DNA from: Anabaena sp. PCC 7108
GTDB lineage: Bacteria; Cyanobacteriota; Cyanobacteriia; Cyanobacteriales; Nostocaceae
Assembly (NCBI RefSeq): GCF_000332135.1
Contig: NZ_KB235896.1
Location: 3,958,256-4,022,255, forward strand
DNA length: 64,000 nt
Reading direction: 5' to 3'
The notes beneath the pieces were generated by a model, which was not told where the DNA came from, did not search any database, and saw nothing but the letters and a program-made list of their open reading frames with translations. This document shows positions 27,559 through 36,416 of this stretch, piece by piece. Position numbers and translations under genes: made by a program. Positions within the stretch are counted from its first letter, which is position 1. Every line of letters starts with the position of its first letter.

Positions 27559-28032
27559 TTGGAGACAAGAGAAAAATTTTTAAGTTTTCATTTGGGAGTC
27601 AGAGATACAGCAGTAATTTCCTTACACCACATCACCGAAGTATTACGAATATCAATGACAGAAATATGTGGAGTTCCACAAATGCCAAATTGTGTATTAG
27701 GTATTTATAGTTGGCGTGGGGAAATGCTTTGGCTGGTTGATTTAGAAGAAATGTTAGGTTATCCACCTGTTTTACAAAGTTCAAATTTACTCTCAAAAAT
27801 GATGGCAGTTGTGTTAGAAAATGAGGGTAAATATCTGGGTCTTTTGGTACGCCAATTGACAGATATTGAATCGCTAGATACCCAGCAAATGAAAACACCG
27901 TCTCCTGATCTATTTCATTCAGCAATATCACCGTTCTTACAGGGATATTTTACTAATGGTTCAGAGGAGATGATTTTTAATTTAGATGCTTTAGCTATTC
28001 TTAAATCGCCCATGTGGGGAAGTCATAACTAA
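27559..28032 (+). CDS. pixI: CheW-like adaptor, PixI-like
   Basis: 157 residues, couples receptor to CheA. TTG start at 27559 with AAGGAAG nine to fifteen bases upstream; a frame at 27519 in another reading is a shadow. CheW-fold signatures: FLSFHLGVRDTAVISLHHIT, ITEVLRISMTEICGVPQMPN, CVLGIYSWRGEMLWLVDLEE (the usual 'G.i.lRG..l.v.dL' motif) and YLGLLVRQLTDIESLD. Third in the operon; the receptor gene follows after 111 bp. Confidence 0.88.
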   Translation: METREKFLSFHLGVRDTAVISLHHITEVLRISMTEICGVPQMPNCVLGIYSWRGEMLWLVDLEEMLGYPPVLQSSNLLSKMMAVVLENEGKYLGLLVRQLTDIESLDTQQMKTPSPDLFHSAISPFLQGYFTNGSEEMIFNLDALAILKSPMWGSHN

Positions 28033-28143
28033 ATAGTTTCCCTGTTGATAGTGGTTAAACAGGTAATTGGCATCTTCAATCATTAAACATTTTCTAGCTT
28101 GAGAAGTATCAATTTATTACTAATAGTATTGAAGGAGATTCAA

Positions 28144-31100
28144 ATGACAACTTTATATCAAAATAGTGAAGATAGAGGAAATATTTTTGCAGAAGTAGAA
28201 AAACCAGACAAACCAAATGGTAATAAGGATTTAAATGTATCCAATGCAATTACTCAAGAATTTAAAGCCTGGCGGCAGCGATTTCAAGATATAACAACCC
28301 AAATGCGTCAAGTTCCAGATATGGAAACTTTGCTGCAAGTAACATCTGCACAAATCAGAGATAAAATTGGTAGCGATCGCGTCTTGATTTATCAATTTAC
28401 TAACTCTGATTCTGGAACCGTTTTAGCAGAATCAAGAACCACAGGCTGGACACCATCTCTAGGCGAAAATTTACCAGCCATTTTGTTTGGTTTATATACC
28501 AGTCAAGATTATGTCGAACCGATATTAATTGATGACATTAATCAAATACAAGTTACTCCTTATCAAAAGCAACTACTGGATAAATTTCAAGTTAAAGCTA
28601 GTTTAAGTTTGCCAATTTTTGTTGGTACTAAAGTATGGGGTTTACTGGTAGTGCATAGTTGTGGGTTATCTCGTCAGTGGCAAGAGGCAGAAACCACACT
28701 ACTAGCTCAAATCGCTACAGAAATTACCTACAGATTGCAGAGTTTTAAATTACAAAAAGAATTACAGCAGTCTACCTTAGCCAAGCAATCAGTAGCAAAA
28801 GTTATTAGCAAGATTTTACAACAGCCAGATGTCGATAAAATCTTTCAAACCACCACTCAAGAAGTCCGTCAATTATTGAAATGTGATCGCGTTGGTGTTT
28901 ATCGATTTAACCCAGATTGGAGTGGCCAATTTGTCTCCGAGGCAGTAGGCAATAATTGGACAAAAGTCGTCACTCCTGATTATAAAATGGTTTGGGAAGA
29001 TACCCATTTACAAGAAACCAAAGGTGGTCGATATGCCAATGGAGAAACCTTTGTTGTTAATGACATTTATAAAATAGGTCATGCTCAATGTCACGTTGAG
29101 ATTTTAGAGCAGTTTGACACCAAAGCTTATGTCATTGCGCCCATCTTCTCTGGGGAAAAATTGTGGGGTTTATTGGCAGCTTATCAAAATACTGGGGCGC
29201 GGGAATGGCAAGACTGGGAAGTTAGCTTTTTAACGCAGATTGGTTTACAATTTGGTGTGGCTATCTCCCAAGGAGAATATCTAGAACAAGTGCGGAAACA
29301 ATCTGAACAGCTCGCGCAGATTGCCAAACAAGAAAAAGCTTTAACTAAGATTGTTAACCGGATTCGTCAATCTTCAGAATTAGAAGAAATCTTCAAAACC
29401 ACCACTCAAGAAGCCCGTCAAGCCCTCAAATGCGATCGCATCGCCATATATCAATTCAACCCAGACTGGAGTGGCAATTTCGTCGCTGAATCAGTAGGAT
29501 CTGGATGGGTAAAACTGGTAGGTTCTAGTATTAATACCCTAGTGGAAGACACCTTCTTACAAGAAACCAAGGGCGCTAGGTTTGGAAAAGGTGAAAGCTT
29601 GTGGGTAAATGACATCTACCAAGAAAATCTTACCCCCTGCTACTTGGAACTATTAGAGCAATTTGAAGCCAAAGCTTATATCAACGTCCCCATCTTCTTT
29701 GGAGAGAAATTGTGGGGTTTGTTGGCAGCTTATCAAAATTCTGAACCTCGGGAATGGCAAATCTCAGAAGTCAACTTTTTGACTCAAATTGCCTTGCAGT
29801 TTAACCTAGCAAAATCCCAAATAGATTATCTGCAAACAGTCCGCTTAAAAACTGAAGAACTAGCACAGATAGCCGAACAAGAAAAAACTATCAACAAGAT
29901 AGTCAACCGCATTCGTCAATCTTTAGATGTAGAAGAAATCTTCAAAACTACAACTCAAGAAATCCGCCAAGCCCTAAAGTGCGATCGCGTTGCAGTCTAT
30001 AAATTTAACCCTGATTGGGGTGGTGAATTTGTATATGAATCAGTAGCTACTGGTTGGACAAAATTAGTCGGGCCAAATATCAAAACTGTCTTAGATGACA
30101 CTTACTTACAAGACACAAAAGGCGGTAGATATGCCAAAGGTGAAACCTTCGTAGTTAACGACACCTATACAATCGGTCTTGCCCCCTGCCACATTGCCAT
30201 TTTAGAACAGTTTGAAGCCAAGTCTTACATAATTGTGCCTATCTTCTTGGGTGAAGATTTGTGGGGATTACTGGCAGTTTATCAAAATTCTGGACCCCGT
30301 GAATGGAAAACTTCAGAAGTCAACTTCTTACAGCAAATTGGCTTGCAATTTAGCCTAGCTAAATCACAGGTAGATTATATAGAACAAGTGCAGTTGCAAT
30401 CTCAAGAAATAAGTCAACTGGCTGAACAAGAAAAAACAGTCAACAAAATAGTCAACCGCATCCGTCAATCTTTAGATTTAGAAGACATCTTCAAAACAGC
30501 TACTCAAGAAGTCCGCCAATCACTAAGATGCGATCGCGTCGCCATTTATTGCTTCAACCCAAATTGGGGTGGGCAATTTGTCGCCGAGTCTGTGGCTAAT
30601 GGATGGATAAAAGTTGCTACATCCGACTTTAAAATGGTTTGGGAAGATAGCTACTTGCAAGAAACCCAAGGAGGTAGATACGTCAAAGGTGAAAGCTTTG
30701 TTGTTAATGACATTTATCAAGCAGGTCATGCTCAATGTCACCTGGAGATTTTAGAACAGGTTGAAGCCAAAGCTTACATCATAGTTCCTATCTTCTATGG
30801 AGAAAAACTATGGGGATTACTAGCTGCTTATCAAAACTCTGGAACTCGTCAATGGCAACCGAGAGAAGTGAGCTTTTTAGAGCAGATTGGTTTACAAATT
30901 AGTCTAGCAAAATCCCAGATAGATTATCTAGAACAAGTACAGTCCAAATCTGAAAAACTAGCTCAGATAGCTGAACAAGAAAAATCCATCACCAAGATAG
31001 TCAACCGTATTCGCCAATCCTTAGAAGTAGCAGAAATCTTCAAAACCACAACTCAAGAAGTTCGCCAACTTTTAAAATGCGATCGCACAGCCGTCTATCA

Positions 31101-32535
31101 ATTCACATCTGATTGGGGTGGTGAATTTGTAGCTGAATCTGTAGTTAGCGGTTGGGTGAAACTAGTCGGACCAGGTATCAAAACCGTATTAAACGACCCT
31201 TGCCTACAAAGTAACGAAGGTGGTCGCTATCAAAAAGGCGACACATTAATTGTCAACGACATTTATAAAGCCACTCTTGATCCTTGCTACATCGAAATAA
31301 TTGAAAAGTATGAAGCTAGAGCTTACATAATTACACCGATCTTATTTGGCGAAAAATTATGGGGCTTAATGGCTGCTTATCAAAACTCTGGAACTCGTGA
31401 ATGGGAAGAATCGGAAATTAACTTATTAACAAGAATTGGAGATCAGTTAGGAATAGCTTTACAACAAGCAGAGTACTTACAACAAGTACAGGCACAATCA
31501 TCCAAACTAGCAGAAGCAGCCCAGAGAGAAAAAGCCGCTAAAGAATTGCTACAACAACGTTCCATTCAACTGCTCAGAGCGATCGCACCTGCACTTAGTG
31601 GTGATTTAACAGTCCGCGCCCCCATTACAGAAGATGAATTAGGGACAATTGCCGATGCCTACAATGGCACTCTGCAAGCATTACAGCAAATTGTTATTCA
31701 GGTACAAGCAGCTTCTCAACAAGTTGCCCAAACCTCTATCAATAGCAATTCATCACTAGTAGGATTGACTGATTTAGCCAAAGAACAGTCTGACGAAATC
31801 ACCCAAGCCTTAAGCGATATTCAACAGATGGTAGATTCTACCCAAGCAGTAGTAGCAAACGCGCAATTAGTGCAAGTAGCCTTACAACAAGCCAACAAAA
31901 CTGTAGATTCTGGTGATACCGCCATGAACCAAACAGTAAATGCCATTCAAGCCATTCGTGAAACTGTCGCCCAAACCAGCAAAAAGATTAAACGCCTCAG
32001 TGAATCATCACAAAAAATCTCCAAAGTGGTGAATTTGATTAGCAACTTTGCGACACAAACAAACGTACTGGCTTTAAATGCGGCGATTGAAGCTACTCGC
32101 GCCGGCGAATATGGCAAAGGCTTTGCAGTGGTAGCAGATGAAGTTCGTTCCTTGTCTCGTCAGTCAGCAGCAGCAACCATTGAAATAGAAAAATTAGTTC
32201 AGGAGATTCAAACAGAAACTGGAGAAGTTGCTGTGGCAATGGAAACAGGTATTCAGCAAGTAGTAGAAGGAACAAACTTAGTTAGTGAAACCCGTCAAAA
32301 CTTGAACGCCATCGTTTCTGCAACGGCGGAAATTAGTCAACTTATTGAGCGGATTACTGAAGCAACTCAAAAACAAATGAGTCAATCTGTAACAGTAACA
32401 GCATCAATGAATGATGTAGCCTCAATTGCTAATAAGACCTTTGGTGAATCTCAAGAAATTGCCATTGTTTTCCAAAATTTATCAGGAATGGCACAAGATT
32501 TATTAACAACAGCTAGTAAGTTCAAAGTTAAGTAA
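28144..32535 (+). CDS. pixJ: Six-GAF cyanobacteriochrome chemoreceptor (PixJ/PtxD-like MCP)
   Basis: Photoreceptor of phototaxis. ATG 28144 (1463 residues) has AAGGAGA six bases upstream; TTG 28099 is less likely. No transmembrane helix is evident. Six GAF domains run from ~55 to ~1120, joined by long helices with LAQIAEQEK. GAF1 lacks the chromophore Cys. GAF2, 4 and 5 carry Cys-His (C316, C682, C865); GAF3 and 6 carry Cys-Tyr (C499, C1048). GAF2 and GAF5 have Trp in MVWEDTHLQ / MVWEDSYLQ, as red/green cyanobacteriochromes do. GAF6 has DPCL with a second Cys (C1020). A HAMP-like segment (LSGDLTVRAPITEDELGTIA) precedes the MCP domain, whose hairpin tip reads LNAAIEATRAGEYGKGFAVV. Linker identity among GAF units indicates tandem duplication. 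Confidence 0.93.
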   Translation: MTTLYQNSEDRGNIFAEVEKPDKPNGNKDLNVSNAITQEFKAWRQRFQDITTQMRQVPDMETLLQVTSAQIRDKIGSDRVLIYQFTNSDSGTVLAESRTTGWTPSLGENLPAILFGLYTSQDYVEPILIDDINQIQVTPYQKQLLDKFQVKASLSLPIFVGTKVWGLLVVHSCGLSRQWQEAETTLLAQIATEITYRLQSFKLQKELQQSTLAKQSVAKVISKILQQPDVDKIFQTTTQEVRQLLKCDRVGVYRFNPDWSGQFVSEAVGNNWTKVVTPDYKMVWEDTHLQETKGGRYANGETFVVNDIYKIGHAQCHVEILEQFDTKAYVIAPIFSGEKLWGLLAAYQNTGAREWQDWEVSFLTQIGLQFGVAISQGEYLEQVRKQSEQLAQIAKQEKALTKIVNRIRQSSELEEIFKTTTQEARQALKCDRIAIYQFNPDWSGNFVAESVGSGWVKLVGSSINTLVEDTFLQETKGARFGKGESLWVNDIYQENLTPCYLELLEQFEAKAYINVPIFFGEKLWGLLAAYQNSEPREWQISEVNFLTQIALQFNLAKSQIDYLQTVRLKTEELAQIAEQEKTINKIVNRIRQSLDVEEIFKTTTQEIRQALKCDRVAVYKFNPDWGGEFVYESVATGWTKLVGPNIKTVLDDTYLQDTKGGRYAKGETFVVNDTYTIGLAPCHIAILEQFEAKSYIIVPIFLGEDLWGLLAVYQNSGPREWKTSEVNFLQQIGLQFSLAKSQVDYIEQVQLQSQEISQLAEQEKTVNKIVNRIRQSLDLEDIFKTATQEVRQSLRCDRVAIYCFNPNWGGQFVAESVANGWIKVATSDFKMVWEDSYLQETQGGRYVKGESFVVNDIYQAGHAQCHLEILEQVEAKAYIIVPIFYGEKLWGLLAAYQNSGTRQWQPREVSFLEQIGLQISLAKSQIDYLEQVQSKSEKLAQIAEQEKSITKIVNRIRQSLEVAEIFKTTTQEVRQLLKCDRTAVYQFTSDWGGEFVAESVVSGWVKLVGPGIKTVLNDPCLQSNEGGRYQKGDTLIVNDIYKATLDPCYIEIIEKYEARAYIITPILFGEKLWGLMAAYQNSGTREWEESEINLLTRIGDQLGIALQQAEYLQQVQAQSSKLAEAAQREKAAKELLQQRSIQLLRAIAPALSGDLTVRAPITEDELGTIADAYNGTLQALQQIVIQVQAASQQVAQTSINSNSSLVGLTDLAKEQSDEITQALSDIQQMVDSTQAVVANAQLVQVALQQANKTVDSGDTAMNQTVNAIQAIRETVAQTSKKIKRLSESSQKISKVVNLISNFATQTNVLALNAAIEATRAGEYGKGFAVVADEVRSLSRQSAAATIEIEKLVQEIQTETGEVAVAMETGIQQVVEGTNLVSETRQNLNAIVSATAEISQLIERITEATQKQMSQSVTVTASMNDVASIANKTFGESQEIAIVFQNLSGMAQDLLTTASKFKVK

Positions 32536-32707
32536 TCCCAACTTTCCTAAGTGTGAGGTAGAACAGGCAATATATGCTTGTTATCGGCAGGTAATCAGCC
32601 TGCCCTACCAATTTTATCAATCACTAGTGATTGAAAGTTAAAAATATAAAATCCAACATTGGTATGAATTAACATCAACCAAAAACAAAAAAATAAAACA
32701 AAAGATT

Positions 32708-35700
32708 ATGATTACAGACACGGAAATTCGAGAACAGGGATATGCTTATTTTCTAGCTGAAACCCCAGAACTATTACAAGCAATTGAACAGGATTTATTT
32801 ACTTTAGCAGAAAGTTATAGTATTGCTAAAGTCCATAACTTAATGCGAGCAACTCACACAATTAAAGGTGGAGCAGCTACTGTTGGCTTAGATACTATCA
32901 AGATGATAGCCCACTCTCTCGAAGATGTATTTAAGGCTCTATATAGTCCAGATGTAGTCATAAATACTGAATTGCAAACACTCTTATTAGAAGGTTACGA
33001 ATGTCTTCAATTAGCTGTCACCGCAGAACTGACTGCAAGTAATATCAATAGCGAAGAACTTCTCCAGCGGGCAACTTCCGTATTTGCACAACTACAAACA
33101 AAATTAGGTGATGCTTTTGGGGCTGAATCTCATATTCCTACTTCTGAAGAATTGGGATTTGATATTGTTCAATCTATCTTTGAAGTAGGAGTAAAACAAC
33201 GGTTAGAGAGTATTTCTGAAGCTCTACTTCAGTCACTCAATAATGAAGAATTAACAGAGGTTTTACATTCTCAACTTGATGTATTTCTGGGTTTGGCAGA
33301 ATCGTTAAATCTACCTGGTTTAAAAGAACTTGCTTGTACAATTATGTCCGCTTTGGAAGCCAATCCCCAAAAAGCGCACCAAATTGCTGAAATTGCCTTA
33401 GCTGATTTACAAGAATCACAAAAAGCAGTTTTAGCAGGCGATCGCATTTCTGGTGGTTCACCTTCTTTAGCTTTGCAAACACTGGCAAAAGCCACAGAAC
33501 AGGAATCAGCTATTACACCTGCTAATAGTTCATTAGTTAGAGTTCCGAAAAACCAGTCTTTTATTGTACCCACAACCAAATCTTTTGCCACCCAATTTTT
33601 CAGCCTGACGACGGAGTTCTACCAATTTTTAATTATCTCTGATGGTAAAAATAATGAGAATTTAAAAGCAGCAAATGCCAAATATACATTAAAAGTAATT
33701 CGCTATATTTTTGGCTGGTTTAATCACCAGCGCGACATACCAGAAGCTAAACTAAGTTTAAATTTGCTGATTCCTCAAATCAGTCTCAATAATAATCCAC
33801 TCAGTTATATTGAAAATTGGTTAGAGCAATTTCTAGCCTTTGTCGAAGATGAAAAAGATAGCCATAACCTCTGTCTTTATCGTCGAGGTGTAGTTTTAAT
33901 TATTCTCCTTGACTTAGCCAGATTTGAATATTCAGTTGCAAAAAATGATAGTGTTATCTCTATCATCCAAAACCTCAAAAAGCAGATTCGGCAAGTAGGA
34001 AATGAATATAAAAACTATCCTCCAGTAAATGAGCAAGAAAAAAAATGGCTTGATCACCCTAAGCTACAAGAATTGCTAGTTATTAAAGAAATATTTCCCC
34101 TCATAGATCATCCAACTGACGATAGTCTACTCGAATCTATATGGGGAGGAGAAACTCTCTTAGATATTAATAACGAAGCTATTATCACCCAGACAGTAGA
34201 AGATATTAAAAATGATCATTATTTAGAAAGTGTTACATCTTCAGTAGTCAGTGATCAGGTATTTACAAATCTTTCTGAAGTGGGCATAGAAATTGTTGCT
34301 GATAACACCATAGAAGTTAATAAGCAAATAGGAGATCAATCTCCCAACTCTGCCAACAAAAATTCTCGCCAACCTGCCTTTGTGCGAGTCGATGTAGATG
34401 GACTGCAACGTCTTAATTATTTAGCAGGAGAATTGCTAATTTACCAAAAACGTCGCACTTTATATGATGAACAGATTATAGACTTGGTGGAAAGATTAAG
34501 TCAGCAATTGAGCAAACATAAATTAATTTTGAATCAATTGCGCGATTTGCCATTGCAGGGAAATAATTTTTCTGTAGAAAAGACACAAAAAGTCTCTGCT
34601 GTGCAGTTTGATGTTCTAGAAATGGATGTCTATACAGAATTTAATCTGACATTACATGAAGCATTAGAAGAAAATTTACAGTTAGAAGAAACGGCTGAAT
34701 CTCTGGAACTACTAATCAAACAATCTTCTCAAATCAGCGAGAAAAAACATAATCTAACTCTCAGCATCATAGATAATTTAGTAGAGGCAAGAATGTTACC
34801 TTTAGGAACTATCCTAAATCGCTTTCCTCAAATGGTAAATAAGTTAGGAAATGTTTATGCAAAACTCGTAGAATTAAAACTTACTGGCACACAAGTCCTC
34901 ATAGATAAAGCCATTGCTGAAAAGTTGTATGATCCATTGTTACAACTAGTACGTAATGCTTTTGATCATGGTATTGAGGCTCCACAAATTCGCCGTGATC
35001 TTGGCAAAAATGAACAAGGTTTAATAGAAATTTGTGCCTATCATCAGGGAAGTCAAACTGTTATCGAAGTTCGAGATGATGGTCAAGGTTTAAATTTAGA
35101 AAGTATCCGCAAGAGAGCTATAGAACTTAATCTGGTTCCAGGTGATTATGACAACCAAGGATATTTGCATAATCTGACTGAATCTGAATTGATAGAAATG
35201 ATGTTTTCACCTGGATTCTCCACTGCGGGTAGAGTAAGTGAAATTTCTGGACGTGGTATGGGATTAGATATTGTCCGTACTCAATTACACTCCCTCAATG
35301 GCTTGATTTCAGTTCAATCATCACCTCATCAAGGGACAACATTCATACTTAAAATCCCCTTTTCTATGACCACAGATAAATTAATGTTAGTCCAGGCAGG
35401 AGGTATTGTATATGCCTTACTGCTAGATAGTATCGAAAAAATATTAATTCCCTCTGAACAGCAAATCAAAGAGTTTGAAGGCAAACAAATTTTGCATTGG
35501 CATTCAGGTGAGGATGAAATTATGGTCAGTCTCCTGAAACTATCAAATTTGATGTATTATAATGGGTCACTTGTTGGCAGTTATTTAAACACTATACCCA
35601 TTACTCCAGATACAGAAATAATGAAAAATCCTGTGCTTTTACTGCGGAGAAATCAAGGAATTGTGGGTTTAGAAGTTGACCAAATAATTGGTGAACAAGA

Positions 35701-36406
35701 ATTGGTAATCCGACCTTTAGGAAATGCTATTATTCCACCAAAATATATTTATGGTTGTAGTAGCCTAGCTAATGGCAACCTTATTTTAATAATTGATGGG
35801 ACTCTCCTGGTCGATTCTCAGGAGATGCAAGCAACACTTGATGTTAGGAGACTGCCAACAACTCCTGTATCTAAAAAACCAGCCTTGCCAATGTCAAAAG
35901 ATACTATTGAATCTATACCTCTACTGGCTGAATCTACTTCCAGAAATAGTAAAGAAACTCAACCAATTTCTCATGTAGGAATAACTAACAAATTACCAAA
36001 AGTAGTTTTGGTCATAGATGATGCTATTAGTGTTCGACAAACTATTTCTCTGACTTTGCAAAAATGTGGTTATCAAGTAATACAAGCACAAAATGGGGTA
36101 GAAGCGCTTGAACAGTTGCATTTACATCCAGAAATTGAAGTTATTGTCTCTGATTTGGAAATGCCACGAATGAATGGATTTGAACTATTAAGTCATATCC
36201 GTCAAAACCCAGATTTAGCTAAAAAACCAGTTGTGGTTCTCACTTCTCGTAGTTCGGAAAAACATCGTCAGTTGGCTCAAGAATTGGGGGCAACGGCTTA
36301 TTTAACTAAGCCTTATTTAGAGCATGAGTTTATCTCTACTGTTGATAGTTTAGCTAATAAAAGTACGGAAGATTTAACTCAGGTAACAATGACAATAGCT
36401 AGATAA
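32708..36406 (+). CDS. pixL: Hybrid chemotaxis histidine kinase CheA, PixL-like
   Basis: 1232 residues. HPt domain with phospho-accepting His50 in RATHTIKGGAATVG; a long unassigned helical middle region (~140-540); dimerisation helix (RVDVDGLQRLNYLAGELLIY); HATPase with N-box LLQLVRNAFDHGIEAP, G1 DDGQGLNLESI and G2 SGRGMGLDIV; CheW-like domain (LMLVQAGGIVYALLLDSIEK); C-terminal receiver with Asp in VIVSDLEMPRMNGFELL and Lys in AYLTKPYLE. So HPt-dimer-ATPase-CheW-REC, the PixL design. Last gene of the pix-like operon, 172 bp after the receptor. It ends only 10 bp from the stop of the convergent caspase gene, with no clear terminator between. Confidence 0.94.
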   Translation: MITDTEIREQGYAYFLAETPELLQAIEQDLFTLAESYSIAKVHNLMRATHTIKGGAATVGLDTIKMIAHSLEDVFKALYSPDVVINTELQTLLLEGYECLQLAVTAELTASNINSEELLQRATSVFAQLQTKLGDAFGAESHIPTSEELGFDIVQSIFEVGVKQRLESISEALLQSLNNEELTEVLHSQLDVFLGLAESLNLPGLKELACTIMSALEANPQKAHQIAEIALADLQESQKAVLAGDRISGGSPSLALQTLAKATEQESAITPANSSLVRVPKNQSFIVPTTKSFATQFFSLTTEFYQFLIISDGKNNENLKAANAKYTLKVIRYIFGWFNHQRDIPEAKLSLNLLIPQISLNNNPLSYIENWLEQFLAFVEDEKDSHNLCLYRRGVVLIILLDLARFEYSVAKNDSVISIIQNLKKQIRQVGNEYKNYPPVNEQEKKWLDHPKLQELLVIKEIFPLIDHPTDDSLLESIWGGETLLDINNEAIITQTVEDIKNDHYLESVTSSVVSDQVFTNLSEVGIEIVADNTIEVNKQIGDQSPNSANKNSRQPAFVRVDVDGLQRLNYLAGELLIYQKRRTLYDEQIIDLVERLSQQLSKHKLILNQLRDLPLQGNNFSVEKTQKVSAVQFDVLEMDVYTEFNLTLHEALEENLQLEETAESLELLIKQSSQISEKKHNLTLSIIDNLVEARMLPLGTILNRFPQMVNKLGNVYAKLVELKLTGTQVLIDKAIAEKLYDPLLQLVRNAFDHGIEAPQIRRDLGKNEQGLIEICAYHQGSQTVIEVRDDGQGLNLESIRKRAIELNLVPGDYDNQGYLHNLTESELIEMMFSPGFSTAGRVSEISGRGMGLDIVRTQLHSLNGLISVQSSPHQGTTFILKIPFSMTTDKLMLVQAGGIVYALLLDSIEKILIPSEQQIKEFEGKQILHWHSGEDEIMVSLLKLSNLMYYNGSLVGSYLNTIPITPDTEIMKNPVLLLRRNQGIVGLEVDQIIGEQELVIRPLGNAIIPPKYIYGCSSLANGNLILIIDGTLLVDSQEMQATLDVRRLPTTPVSKKPALPMSKDTIESIPLLAESTSRNSKETQPISHVGITNKLPKVVLVIDDAISVRQTISLTLQKCGYQVIQAQNGVEALEQLHLHPEIEVIVSDLEMPRMNGFELLSHIRQNPDLAKKPVVVLTSRSSEKHRQLAQELGATAYLTKPYLEHEFISTVDSLANKSTEDLTQVTMTIAR

Positions 36407-36416
36407 ATATAACAAT

